Source: Saprospiraceae bacterium
Lineage (GTDB): Bacteria; Bacteroidota; Bacteroidia; Chitinophagales; Saprospiraceae
Direction of reading: 5' to 3'
NCBI GenBank assembly: GCA_020629035.1
Contig: JAHDEC010000009.1
Coordinates: 40,914 to 104,913, forward strand
Length of the DNA: 64,000 nt
Each line of letters opens with the position of its first letter. The first letter of the stretch is position 1. Position numbers and translations under genes: made by a program. Below the pieces are notes generated by a model, which was not told where the DNA came from, made no database searches, and saw only the letters and a program-made list of their open reading frames with translations. Positions 34,971-46,200 of the stretch are shown here, piece after piece.

Positions 34971-37298
34971 TTACATTTTAATAAAACTCCCCGTACTCAA
35001 AACTCCCTCATTAAATATCAATTGGACAGAATAATAGCCCACACCTAAGGAAGAAATATCAATGGACAAACGCTGAAAACCCAAGCAGTCCCTACAAACA
35101 TCTATAGCCTTAGCCAATTTCCCCGCTGTATTGATGAACTCTAGTGTATAGTTTGCTATTCGCTTGCTATCAAATTCTACCGTTAAATCCGTTTTTGCGG
35201 GTGATGGAAAGATGGTCATCATATTTATCTGGTCATTAAAATCTTTCAGATTAGAAACCAAGGTATTCTCTCCATCGAAACTTGGAAATAAATCTTGGAA
35301 ACTTCCATTACCATTTGGGAATCTTCCATAGCTATCATCGACAGCTAGTGCTGGGAATTCCATCTGATCAACAAGCTGACCAGCATTATCTGATAAGTAA
35401 ATAGTTTCGCCATTTGTATTAAGGCTAAAGGAACAATGTAATCCTGCTTGTTCCACTTCTCCATCTGCCCAAATAATCAAATAGGATTGGGGTGCAATTT
35501 CTGCTCCTTCCGGGAAAAACCATTTTGCTAGATTGCTTTTATCATCGGAAAGAAAATACCCAGATAAGTCTATAGCTTCATCACCGTTATTATATAACTC
35601 GATCCAATCTTCATACTCACCCTCAGAGTCCTGAGCAATACTTTCATTGCTTGCCATACACTCATTAATCACTAAATCGCCATTGGCTTGAAAGGTGAAA
35701 AACTGATATTCTGCGCGCTCTGGTAGTAGGCTTAAAGCATGCTCGCTGTGTGCACGTATGTAATAGGCTAGTTCGATCGGTGATTGTTGATAAGGCATAA
35801 GTGAAGTGTAAATACCATCGCCAGCTACTTGGTCTCCATTGCTTCCATCATCCGTCATTTCGAAGGATTTGAATTTAGATTGATAGCCATTATTACTCAC
35901 CATAAGCTCCACTTTGTTTGCACCTATCACAGCCACCTCTACATAAGACATATTATCATTAATTGATATATCAATTTCTGCTATTTCAGGGGCTTCGTGT
36001 AATAATTCAGGATGTGCATTTAGGAAGTTTTTTCTCCGCTCGATGGTGGGTAAAATAGCTGCAGAAGAGAAAGCAAAAGGTATAATTAAATCGGAACTAA
36101 CATTGGAAGTAAATTGGCCAAGGTTAAACAGTTTATTGTTATCCTGTGCCACACTATTTCTAATTAATTCCTGGTATCGGCTAACATTGTTGGCTATATT
36201 TTCGGTTTCTAATTGCTCCTTGATTAATGTGCGTAAATGTGCGGTATAGATTTTACCTCTTAGCGATTGAGGGTCTTTGGTCAATGCATTAACTAGGGGA
36301 GTGCCTACTGAGCCGTATCCCTCATAGGGATCGTATTCGAATAAATCGTTGCCATCAAAGACAAAGCCTAGAAATAAGGAAACATAGGATTCGGACAAAT
36401 CCCAAGGAATCATCTGAAAAAGTCCATCTTTTGTCTGATATAAATAATAGTTGTGTCTAAACAGTCCGTTGTAGGTATCGTAATTTGCTATGACATTATT
36501 TACTGCAAAAGCCCACAAAGCTCGATCGACATTCATAATGGAATCTAATTGGTCTGAATCATTATTTATTATGTCTGTGAGCTTGACCATTTGGTCCCAT
36601 CCGTAATCCGATTTAAGTGAATAATGAGTATAATAATCCGTTGTATCAGTACCTAGATAACTCAAGTCACTATCGCCCATTTCTCCTTGCTGGCCAAATT
36701 GTTGAGCAGGGTCACACTTAAAAAATACACCATCACTTTCGCCAAAATGTTTTTCCAAAAAGTTTCGATCGACCGATTCTGTATTAAGGTAAAGACCTAA
36801 ATATTGGCCATCAACATTGACCCTCAAAAAATTAGCCTCAGAGGACGGCATGTATCTATTGTAGACCTTGTAAGCACTTACTTCTCTGCAAAAAGTAGGG
36901 TCGAAATAGCCATTAGCCAATTTTAATTTAGGATAATCCATTAAGCGCTGACCACCGACATAGTGATTAATATCGAGATTCCAAGGCAGCTTTCGGTTGT
37001 TATTGTCATTAGCTAAGGCAAAAGTAGAATTTCCCTTATAACGAATACCGACACTATCGAGGGTCGTACCATTACTTAAGTCTATACGAGCAGGCAATCG
37101 CTCTCCATTATTAGCTTCCCAGTTTTGAACTAGGATATTGTGGTAATTAGCATTATAAAACTCGATATTGATACTTCTTAGGGAATCGGTATCAAACAAA
37201 CCACCCGATGCGTCGTATTGTATGCTTGGATCGTTCAAGGATTGCGCAATACTTGTGTGAACCATTAGCAGCATTAGAAAACTCAGGCAAAATTTCAT
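34971..37298 (-). CDS. CotH kinase-family protein with lamin-tail domain and type IX sorting domain
   Basis: The 775-residue secreted protein has a signal peptide (about 1-18; MKFCLSFLMLLMVHTSIAQ) and a CotH domain (about 30-430; GIRYKGNSTFAL, RLMDYPKLKLANGYFDPTFC, GQYLGLYLNTESVDRNFLEK, IPWDLSES). A roughly 100-residue Ig-like region and a lamin-tail domain follow (about 545-650; LVINECMASNESIAQDSEGE, DWIELYNNGDEAIDLSGYFL), then a C-terminal type A sorting domain (MTIFPSPAKTDLTVEF). Bacterial CotH proteins are protein kinase-like. Whether this one is active is unknown. It is likely exported to the cell surface. Confidence 0.85.
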   Translation of the reverse strand: MKFCLSFLMLLMVHTSIAQSLNDPSIQYDASGGLFDTDSLRSINIEFYNANYHNILVQNWEANNGERLPARIDLSNGTTLDSVGIRYKGNSTFALANDNNNRKLPWNLDINHYVGGQRLMDYPKLKLANGYFDPTFCREVSAYKVYNRYMPSSEANFLRVNVDGQYLGLYLNTESVDRNFLEKHFGESDGVFFKCDPAQQFGQQGEMGDSDLSYLGTDTTDYYTHYSLKSDYGWDQMVKLTDIINNDSDQLDSIMNVDRALWAFAVNNVIANYDTYNGLFRHNYYLYQTKDGLFQMIPWDLSESYVSLFLGFVFDGNDLFEYDPYEGYGSVGTPLVNALTKDPQSLRGKIYTAHLRTLIKEQLETENIANNVSRYQELIRNSVAQDNNKLFNLGQFTSNVSSDLIIPFAFSSAAILPTIERRKNFLNAHPELLHEAPEIAEIDISINDNMSYVEVAVIGANKVELMVSNNGYQSKFKSFEMTDDGSNGDQVAGDGIYTSLMPYQQSPIELAYYIRAHSEHALSLLPERAEYQFFTFQANGDLVINECMASNESIAQDSEGEYEDWIELYNNGDEAIDLSGYFLSDDKSNLAKWFFPEGAEIAPQSYLIIWADGEVEQAGLHCSFSLNTNGETIYLSDNAGQLVDQMEFPALAVDDSYGRFPNGNGSFQDLFPSFDGENTLVSNLKDFNDQINMMTIFPSPAKTDLTVEFDSKRIANYTLEFINTAGKLAKAIDVCRDCLGFQRLSIDISSLGVGYYSVQLIFNEGVLSTGSFIKM

Positions 37299-37623
37299 TA
37301 AGAAGCGGTTTGTTTCGAAGATACAACTTTATTTAATGTGGCTTCTAGTCCCTGATTTCGATATTTTCAATTGCATTTGTGTCACACACTCATGATTAAT
37401 TTTTTAACTTTTATTATTTTGAAGTGCAGCCAAAATAGTAATTAATTTAACATATTGGCTGCTATTCGGCCTTATGTGCGTTCTTAATTATAACCAGCCA
37501 TAAAGGCAGGTATTAGTTTTAGCTTGATTAAAAAGTTTAAAAGTCTTTTCACCTAAAACCGTAATATTTCGCGCGCTGTTTTTACAAACTATCCACTATA
37601 ACTAACTCGCCTTTTTTACCTCC
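37299..37623. other. Intergenic region between the CotH and 1877-residue genes
   Basis: The 325-bp AT-rich spacer has no gene-like frame. It contains an 8-bp inverted repeat GCAGCCAA (37426-37433) with TTGGCTGC (37455-37462), 21 bp apart, perhaps a weak terminator of the upstream leftward gene. The CotH promoter should lie here. Confidence 0.5.
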
Positions 37624-40600
37624 TTAAATCTTAACAAGCTTTAAAATTTTAGATTCGCCTTGCTCATTTTGGACTTTTAGATAATAGACTCCAGCTGGTC
37701 CGTCTAAACCAAAGCGCAAAGTATTAGCTTCTACAACATAGTTAATAGGTCTGATGATTTTGCCCAATGTTGAGACTTGATACAAACTCAACTTTCCACC
37801 ATGACCAGGAATACTCATGTAGAGCTGATCAGTAAATGGATTTGGATAAATATTTATGTCACCAAATTGGTTGGAATCTTCAGTATCTGATATAACGACT
37901 GTCACACATCCACTCATTAACGTACAATCTTCTAGCGTAACCAATACTGCATAGGTTCCACTTTCAGTTGGCTCATACGTAGCTTCGGTTTCTCCCACTA
38001 TATAGGAGAAATCATCATCGCAATCTACCCATTGATAAGTTGATTCCTCAGCTCCAGATATGGTGAGTGAACCGTTCCCGATCAGCAAGTCTAGTCCATC
38101 AAGAATAAAAGTCAAATCCAAATAGGCAATGGAATCGCAACCATTTTCAGCAGCACCTTCTAACACAAAACTTGCTGTATTATTATTCTCAGTATACTCA
38201 ATACCATCAATCCATGTATACGGTTCACAAGCCTCAACTAAATCCACCCCTTCACTACTTTCTAAAATAGTTAAGTCCAGAAAGACCGTGGAATCACAAC
38301 CTGTCGATGAGGCACCGACTAATACCACACTAGCTGAATTATTATTCTCGTCATAAATGTTCCCATCAATCCATTCGTATGATTCGCAAGCACTTACTAT
38401 TTCAGTACCGATGGCTTCCTCATAAATCTCCAGATTTAAGTTCACTAAAGAATCACAACCATTACTTGCTGCACCCGCCAGAAGATAGCTTGCTGAGTTG
38501 TTAGATTCTGTGTATACTTCTCCGTCAATCCATGTAATCGGCTCGCAAGATTGGACAAAATCCTCACCGATGGCAGCTTCTAAAATCGTCAAATCTAATG
38601 CATGGATTAAATCGCAACCATTATCGGCTGCATTTTCTTCAATAAATAAGGCTGTATTGTTTGAACTTGTGTATTCATTTCCATCGATCCATGTGTATGT
38701 GCCGCAGGCTTCTATTACATCAGTAAGTGTCTGAGGAGCTAGTATCTCAAGATGTAAGCTAACTAGGGAATCACATCCATTCTCAGCAGCAGCCTCTAAC
38801 AAATACGTCGAGCTTTCATTGCTTTCTGTATAGGTCTGACCATCTATCCAAGTGTAAGACTCACAGGCCTGAATCACATCAACACCTGCAGCAGATGCTA
38901 GTAAAGTAAAATCTAAACTGACCAGCGAATCGCAGCCATTCGTAGCTCCACCTTCAAGTAAAAAGTTCGCCTCGCTATTGGAAGCAGTATAGCTATTGCC
39001 ATCAATCCATGTTATGGGTTCACAAGAAGTGATAACATCTATACCTAGCGCCATTTCTTGGATGTCCAATGCTAGGTTTACAATAGAATCACAACCATTA
39101 ATAGCTTGACCCTCGAGGATAAAAGTAGCTGTGTTATTATCTTCCGTATACTCATTTCCATCGATCCAGGTATAAGATTGACAAGCACTAATGGCATCTA
39201 TACCTTCACTTGCCTGGAGTATGGTCAGGTCCAATGTCACAATAGAGTCGCAGCCATTCGCTGCCGCTCCTTCTAAATGAATGCTTACATCCGCAATACT
39301 CTCATCATAGACATTTCCATCGATCCACTCAAAAGAACCGCATGCGGTTCTCACATCTATTCCTTCACTTGTTAAGTCTATGACTAAGGTGCTAGCGATA
39401 ATGCTATCTAAGACTTCAGATATTGCTAAGGTATCATAATAAATACCTGCTTCAGATTGCATAGCACCACCTAAAAAGATGCTCTCTCCTTCACAAATAT
39501 GAACATTCATGCTGCCATAGGCATAATCTTTTTTAATCGGCAGGTCATCCACGGATTGGATAAATAGCTGGACAGCCTGCTCTACGCCACAATCATTTTC
39601 GTAATGGTATTTGCCGTCAGTCAGTTCAGAAGCAGTACAAACAGCTTCCCATTCATTTAGGTATGCATTTTCAGGGCGGATAAATAGTTCAGCATTTTCT
39701 GCATTACCTATGGCTTCACCATCTGTGGTCGAGAGGATAATAGATGCTAGTAGAGGGAAATCCTCCACACCATAATAGTTCACAATCCAATGGTTTCCAG
39801 TATGCGGATTAGCATTAGGTAGACTATCCGGCAGGGTAGTCAGACGACTTACCACCATGGTTCCGGACAAGCCTACATCCGCAATAGCTAAACTCGTTTC
39901 GCTATTAGCAAATTGATAATTTGACGATCCATCGAGCATATAAGAGGCACTCACTCCATTACCTATGGGAGCAGTAGAAACTATTTTATTAGCATTGCCA
40001 CTTAAACTACCGTGGCGAGTTCCTATCTTATCGAGTACGTTTGCATCCGTATCAGCATTGAACTGATAATAAGCCACTAAATCTTCATTATATGCTTGCT
40101 CACCTGTTCGCGTTAAGTGCCTTAGTCCTCTGATTTCTTCCTCGCTTAATGACTTATTCCATATAGAAACTTCATCTAATTCACCGACAAAATTTCGACT
40201 TCCCCAACCCTTGTAAGAACCAATACGCATAGCACCAAACTCGACAGCAGGCACATTAAAACTGTGTTTAGCGGCTACACCATTTAAGTAGACAGTTATC
40301 CCAGTAGAATCAGCAACCAGTGCTACATGTGACCATACATCTGGCTCCACAATAAGACCTGAACCCCACCACCAAGCACCATCAGGCCAGTGATAAGCCA
40401 GTTCGTTATTGGGTCTAAAATTAAGCCCAGCTGTAGTCCCTTCATTCATTACAATACCCGTGTATTCTCCTTGTATCCCATCAGGTTTTACCCAGGCAGA
40501 CATGCTAATATTTTGAGTGGTAATATCCAGGCTTGGAATGGCTACATGATCTGGATTTGCCTCACATTTTAGTGCATTTCCAGCAAAGGCATCAGGAATA

Positions 40601-43257
40601 CATTGATCTTGCAGCACAAGCACATTTTCTATGGTTTTGCTAGATGTTCTTCCTTGTCCGTCAGTAATGCTAAGTGTTACATGGTAACTTCCTTGCTCTT
40701 GAAAAGCAACTCGTGGGTTTCTTGCCGTTCTAGAGCTAATATAGGATGGTTCGGGTTCGAATGCCCATAACCAAGATGCACCATCATGGTCTAAAAAGGA
40801 ATGATCATCAAATTGGATGGTATCCCTAGAACAGTAGACAGCTGGATCAGCCGTCATCGGCTCCGCAATGGGTTCAGACGGAACCGCAAAAGGTGCTTCC
40901 CAAATACCACGGGCAGTAGAAAGTCTTAGTTTACTATCTCGGTAGAATGGTTTAAATATTAATGCCGTAGTTAAAAATGGCAAACCATCTGCATACAAGA
41001 CCCAATCTTGAACCGCATTATCATAATAGAATACACCATAGTCTGTTGCTAGATAAACGACATCATCTGTGCCCGCCTGATATAACACATCTAACATCCT
41101 ATGGCCATCCAGCATATTGGTGCTTTTGTTGATCCAACTTTGTCCACCATCTTCTGTTGAAAACACCTTTTGACCATTTGCACCATAATAACTAATGACC
41201 CATAAATGATCTGTGGTATTAGGATCCATGGTCAAATCTAATCTTGAAATATTATTGCTCGGTACAACATTAGTGGGCGTAAAATTATGACCTCCATCTT
41301 CGGATCGATGGATCGTACCCACGTTATTATGAATCACCAAACAGTAGATGATTTGTGGATTAAGTCTTGAAATTTCGAATTCTAAGACTCTTGCATCTTC
41401 GGCAAAACTATATAGAGGATCAAATTTGAGACCACCATTTGTTGACCGATAAAAGCTGTTCCCATTACCTAAATACAATTGATTTGAGTAGGTAGGGTGG
41501 TATTCTATCTCACTAGAATTTAGGTCAGTATAAGCTTCATTAGGGTATAATCCGAGATTGGGAATGTTTGATGTTGCTTGATCTAACCGATCAGTTATCT
41601 TTTTATCTCCGATATCAGAAAAATGCATTGTCCGATTATCTAAAGGATTAATGTAACCCGTCGCCGTTTCAGCTCCTCCAAGAAAAACTGTTTCTCCTAC
41701 ACCGTAATTTTCATGATAGGCAGCGTTTCCATTGTGATATCTGCCTCCTGTCCAAGTATCTTCGTTCCAGCCATGACTAAAACCCCAATAGGTGCTGGCT
41801 GATATCCCTGTATTTCGTATTTCGACGGTTTGCATTTCGTCGTTTGAGTAGTTAATACCACCATCAGAAGTGTACCATATCTCATCTCCGACGACATCTA
41901 TGTCTTGAATATCTGCGTGCATTTCTAATGATCTAGTACCTCGGATATATTCGATATTTGCCCCACGATTTCCAGACTCACAAGCCCAAATGGTTCCTAC
42001 CCATAATCTATCTGGATCATTGTGAGAAACATCTAGATCATAATTGTACCAGCCTTGGTGATATCCACTACTATAACCAGCAAAAAACCAATTCGTATTC
42101 ATATCACTACCACCGACATAAGGCCCACCGTCAATACCGTCAGGATTTACCCAAGAATCTCCACCGTCCAAGCTGTAATAAATACCAATCCATCCATTAT
42201 CATTGGCCTTACTAGCACCTATCAATCCCGCGTATACCCGGTCTGGATCAGCAGGAGTTAGGCCTATTTTGCATCCTATATCTGACGCATTATTAAAGTC
42301 AGAAGGAACATACCAGTTATTATCCTTTAACTCCCACGTGTCTCCATTATCGAAGGATTTATAGATCTGGGCACGACGCAATGAAGCATTGTGGACAGCA
42401 ATAAAAAGGATGTCAGGATTTATAGTATGTGCCTCTATATCCCAGCAATGGTCACTAAAGATATTCTCCCAAGTACTGCCATTATCTGTGGATTTTAAAA
42501 GACCATTTGACGTAGCTGCAAAAACGATATTTGGTTGTGTTCGATGTATGTAAAATTGTTGAACTCGGTTTCCTACATCTAGCAGTAAAACCCAAGTTAC
42601 ACCGCCATCCACTGATTGGTAAATATGATTTCCATGACCTACGTATATAATGTCTGGATTTTGTGGATGAACTTTCAAATCAGCGGCATTAGTAATCGGG
42701 TAGTCCGCCGAAACTAAAAACCAGCTCATTCCATGATCGATGGATTTAAATATCCCACCACCTGTATCTGCACCGCAATACATGATGTCTTTGTTAGAGG
42801 GAGCTACCGCAATCGCACTTACATTGGTTTGTGTGGGACGCAGTTCGAGTGAACCATCATTTTTATAGGTGTTAAAAGGACCGATGTTTTCCCAGGTGCC
42901 TGTTAAGTTTTTATGCGATGCTCTTTGGCTTTGTAATCGTGCATATTTGGCTGCTTGTTGCTCGGCACTAGGCATGACAATAAAGCCTTCGTCATCTAAG
43001 TAAGATTGGATGTTTTTTAACCAATATTTATAATTCTGAACATGCACATTCTTTTTAAACTCATGCTGACTATAATATCGATCGTAGGCCTTATTAACTT
43101 CCTCTAAATTTGGGTTTTCGCTGTACATTAATTGAGCCCATGTCGGAATCGCTCCTTCTATAGCACTTGGTGGTACTTTGAAAAAGTAATCTTGGTTTTG
43201 AGCTTGCGCGGCATTGACCATCATAATCGAAAAAATCGCCCATATAAAGTGCCTCAT
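37624..43257 (-). CDS. Giant secreted BNR/PKD/LamG protein with 53-residue repeats and type IX sorting domain
   Basis: This is an 1877-residue protein with a signal peptide (1-19). It has BNR/sortilin-like propeller repeats (about 120-790; units such as GGIFKSIDHGMSWF and YRSTNGGLKF), a PKD-like domain (about 810-870), a LamG concanavalin-like domain (about 890-1060; MSAWVKPDG, WSHVALVADSTGITVYLNG), and a mixed region. Eight 53-residue repeats (1298-1721) follow, then an Ig-like module and a type A sorting domain (about 1797-1877; INIYPNPFTDQLYMS). It is probably an adhesin or polysaccharide-binding surface protein. The BNR folds may bind rather than cleave glycans, as no sialidase Arg triad is evident. 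It lies 31 bp downstream of another BNR protein gene on the same strand. Confidence 0.85.
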   Translation of the reverse strand: MRHFIWAIFSIMMVNAAQAQNQDYFFKVPPSAIEGAIPTWAQLMYSENPNLEEVNKAYDRYYSQHEFKKNVHVQNYKYWLKNIQSYLDDEGFIVMPSAEQQAAKYARLQSQRASHKNLTGTWENIGPFNTYKNDGSLELRPTQTNVSAIAVAPSNKDIMYCGADTGGGIFKSIDHGMSWFLVSADYPITNAADLKVHPQNPDIIYVGHGNHIYQSVDGGVTWVLLLDVGNRVQQFYIHRTQPNIVFAATSNGLLKSTDNGSTWENIFSDHCWDIEAHTINPDILFIAVHNASLRRAQIYKSFDNGDTWELKDNNWYVPSDFNNASDIGCKIGLTPADPDRVYAGLIGASKANDNGWIGIYYSLDGGDSWVNPDGIDGGPYVGGSDMNTNWFFAGYSSGYHQGWYNYDLDVSHNDPDRLWVGTIWACESGNRGANIEYIRGTRSLEMHADIQDIDVVGDEIWYTSDGGINYSNDEMQTVEIRNTGISASTYWGFSHGWNEDTWTGGRYHNGNAAYHENYGVGETVFLGGAETATGYINPLDNRTMHFSDIGDKKITDRLDQATSNIPNLGLYPNEAYTDLNSSEIEYHPTYSNQLYLGNGNSFYRSTNGGLKFDPLYSFAEDARVLEFEISRLNPQIIYCLVIHNNVGTIHRSEDGGHNFTPTNVVPSNNISRLDLTMDPNTTDHLWVISYYGANGQKVFSTEDGGQSWINKSTNMLDGHRMLDVLYQAGTDDVVYLATDYGVFYYDNAVQDWVLYADGLPFLTTALIFKPFYRDSKLRLSTARGIWEAPFAVPSEPIAEPMTADPAVYCSRDTIQFDDHSFLDHDGASWLWAFEPEPSYISSRTARNPRVAFQEQGSYHVTLSITDGQGRTSSKTIENVLVLQDQCIPDAFAGNALKCEANPDHVAIPSLDITTQNISMSAWVKPDGIQGEYTGIVMNEGTTAGLNFRPNNELAYHWPDGAWWWGSGLIVEPDVWSHVALVADSTGITVYLNGVAAKHSFNVPAVEFGAMRIGSYKGWGSRNFVGELDEVSIWNKSLSEEEIRGLRHLTRTGEQAYNEDLVAYYQFNADTDANVLDKIGTRHGSLSGNANKIVSTAPIGNGVSASYMLDGSSNYQFANSETSLAIADVGLSGTMVVSRLTTLPDSLPNANPHTGNHWIVNYYGVEDFPLLASIILSTTDGEAIGNAENAELFIRPENAYLNEWEAVCTASELTDGKYHYENDCGVEQAVQLFIQSVDDLPIKKDYAYGSMNVHICEGESIFLGGAMQSEAGIYYDTLAISEVLDSIIASTLVIDLTSEGIDVRTACGSFEWIDGNVYDESIADVSIHLEGAAANGCDSIVTLDLTILQASEGIDAISACQSYTWIDGNEYTEDNNTATFILEGQAINGCDSIVNLALDIQEMALGIDVITSCEPITWIDGNSYTASNSEANFLLEGGATNGCDSLVSLDFTLLASAAGVDVIQACESYTWIDGQTYTESNESSTYLLEAAAENGCDSLVSLHLEILAPQTLTDVIEACGTYTWIDGNEYTSSNNTALFIEENAADNGCDLIHALDLTILEAAIGEDFVQSCEPITWIDGEVYTESNNSASYLLAGAASNGCDSLVNLNLEIYEEAIGTEIVSACESYEWIDGNIYDENNNSASVVLVGASSTGCDSTVFLDLTILESSEGVDLVEACEPYTWIDGIEYTENNNTASFVLEGAAENGCDSIAYLDLTFILDGLDLLIGNGSLTISGAEESTYQWVDCDDDFSYIVGETEATYEPTESGTYAVLVTLEDCTLMSGCVTVVISDTEDSNQFGDINIYPNPFTDQLYMSIPGHGGKLSLYQVSTLGKIIRPINYVVEANTLRFGLDGPAGVYYLKVQNEQGESKILKLVKI
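38095..39366 (-). repeat. Eight tandem 53-codon repeats inside the giant secreted protein
   Basis: Eight units of exactly 53 codons (159 bp) run without spacers over residues 1298-1721. Each carries the skeleton ACxxYTWIDGxxYTxxN near its start and NGCDSxVxLDLTIL near its end, with two conserved cysteines about 30 residues apart. Units differ widely in sequence, so they are not recent copies. They cause several false open frames on the opposite strand. Confidence 0.9.
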
Positions 43258-43288
43258 CCTTTGCTTTTTTGTAGTATTATCTATTGTT

Positions 43289-46200
43289 TTATTGTTGTCC
43301 TCCTTGCATCATTTGTATCGATCTTCCGGGTGTGTAAGGTGCATCCGCATCTTCTAGTTTCTGCTCTAAGGCCGGTATATCTTCTTTGGCGAGCTTCATC
43401 AGTGCCTCAAAAATGGGTGCAAATTCTTCCTTTGCAATCGCTAAGCTCATTTTATGTGTTCCCGTTGGATCTGCCGAAGAATTTCCCTGCTCATAATTTA
43501 TCCATCCGAGCCTTCCCGCAGGTGTTACCGGTTGATCGATATCTAATTTTCGCTTAATAGGATCACCATACATTTGTTCACTAATGTCTTTAAGCGATTG
43601 TTTGATAGTATTAATCTCAGATAGATATTTACTATCCTCATCTTCGATATATTCCACCGCTTTTTCCATGTATTTCATCTTTTTATTTAATTCACCCATC
43701 AAGTACTGAGCTCCTTCCATGGATCGACCAAACTCTGTGATTTCTTGCTGGAAAGCCAACTTAGCTTCCTTGTCTTTAGCAGGCATAATTCCGTTATCTA
43801 ATGGCACGACATTGAAACTAACAGCTTCTGCAACCTGGTTTATTTCACCATCCTTAATCAGTGACATTTCTACCGAGTATTTCCCTGGTTTAGCCATGAT
43901 CCCTTTGCTTGCCTCATTAAATGGATTGAAGAAGGAAGGCTTGTCAAAGTTGATAGCATCTTTAGCTGGGTAGCGTAAATCCCATTCGAGGGTTTGTAAT
44001 CCCTTGCTTGGTTTTTTATACAGTTTTCGGACGATTTTTCCTGCTTCATCTCTAATAGTAAAGAGCAGCTGGGGCTTCATCTCTTCCTTTTCTGCTTTAT
44101 AGTCTTCATAGCTTGGAAAGGGTGTGTCTTTGCCAGCTTTGATAAGTTCTTTCTCTTTCTTTTTCCGATCCTTAGCGGCCGTCGTGTAGTCATCTTTTAT
44201 GTAGTATCGTATCAGTGCAACCGGACCTAAATTTTTGCCCGAATAAAAGGAATCCCCTTGGAAGGCTTTTCCAGCTAATCCCAAAGGTTTACTTTGCTCA
44301 TACTGTAAAGCATCACGTACGGGAAAGATTAGTGCTGTTTCATCCAGATTTGTTTTGCCAATGTTACGCAAAGCCGAATAGTCATCCAGTACATAAAATC
44401 CTCGACCAAAGGTTCCTAGTACTAAGTCTTCTTGGTCTTTTTGGATCGCTATATCACGTACGGCTACAGTTGGTAATCCATTGGCTAATTTTTTCCAATG
44501 TTTTCCTCCATCCTGACTGAAGAAAGCACTGAATTCGGTGCCTACAAATAATAGATTTGGATCTTCATGATCTTCTTCAATGCTGTAACTAGAACCTCTC
44601 TCGGGTAGATTATTGCTGATGTTTGTCCAACTGACCCCTTTGTTGCTTGACTTAAATACATAAGGCTTAAAGTCACCATATTTATGGTGGTTAAAGAGGG
44701 CGTAAATCACATTTTCGTCATGTTTAGAGGCGTAAACCATATTTACATATGTACGATTAGGTACACCTGAAATATTGTCTATTTTTCTCCACGAGTCACC
44801 TCCATTTTCGCTCACGTGGATGAGTCCATCATCTGTACCTACAATAATAAGATTTTCGTTTATTGGCGATTCTGACATGGCCACAATGGTACCATATGGA
44901 CTTGTAGATCTGTTTTTAACCACCGCATCTACACCCCAAACTCGATCCATTACAGGCAGTGTATTCCTATCTAATTGTCGAGAAAGATCATCACTAATCA
45001 CCTCCCAAGAATTACCATAATCATCTGATCTAAATACTTTATTAGCTGCAAAATATACTCTACCAGATTTATGCGGACTGGCAATTAAAGGAGCATCCCA
45101 ATTCCATCGATAGGCATCTTCTCCTTTGCGTTCTTTTGGTTGGATGCCCACTTCTTCACCACTTCGTTTATCGAATCGTACTAATACGCCATATTGAGAT
45201 TGAGCGTAAATTAAATCGGGGTTTTCAGGATCTGCTTGGGATTCAAAACCATCACCTCCATGCGTAATGTACCAATCAGCATTCACAATTCCGTGTTTAG
45301 TCTGCGTCCGTGAAGGTCCTCCAATACTAAAGTTATCTTGGGTGCCACCATAAATGTGATAAAACGGTTTTGCGTTATCTACTGATACCTTATAAAATTG
45401 GGTTACGGGTAAATTAGCTTTGAATTCCCATGAAGAGCCATTATCCCAAGTTTCATAAATACCTCCATCACAACCTACTCGCCAGTGTTGGTTTTGTTTT
45501 GGGTTTATCCAGATGCAATGATTATCAACGTGCTTGGTATTTTCAGGCACTTTATTAAACGTTTTTCCGCCATCGATACTTTTGTGTAACCAAGTATCCA
45601 TTCCGAATATGATGTTTGGATTAATGGGGTCTGCAATGATTTCTTGATAGTAGTTACCACTGGTAACATAAGATCCTACTTTTTCCCAGACTACACCACC
45701 GTTGGTAGTTTTATAGAAACCCGATTTACCTTCTGCGGCTTCGACAATAGCATAAACTGTTTTAGGTGCTGCAGGACTGATGGTTAATCCGATTCTTCCC
45801 ATTTCTACTGATGGCAAACCTTTATTTACCATATTCCAAGTTTCTCCAGCATCCGTGGATTTATAGATCGCAGAACCCGGTCCACCTCCTAAATAAGTAT
45901 ATACATGTCTACCTCTTTGTAGAGCTGCTGCATACATAATGTTGGGATCAGATGGATCCATGACTAAGTCCGTGATACCCGTATATTTATCGATTTCTAG
46001 AGTAGCTTTCCATGTTTTTCCACCGTCTGTGGATTTGTAAAGCCCTCGATCTCCGCCACTACTCCACAAGGGACCTATAGCTGCTACGTAAACGGTTTGG
46101 CTATCATCTGGGTGAACGATAATTTTGGCAATGTGTTCTGATTCTTTAAGTCCCATATGTTCCCAAGAAGATCCGCCATTGGTAGACTTATATACACCAT

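Noticed and set aside
38129..38734. Open frames on the plus strand in the 53-residue repeat region
   Set aside because: Their periodic sequence mirrors the repeats on the opposite strand, so they are by-products.
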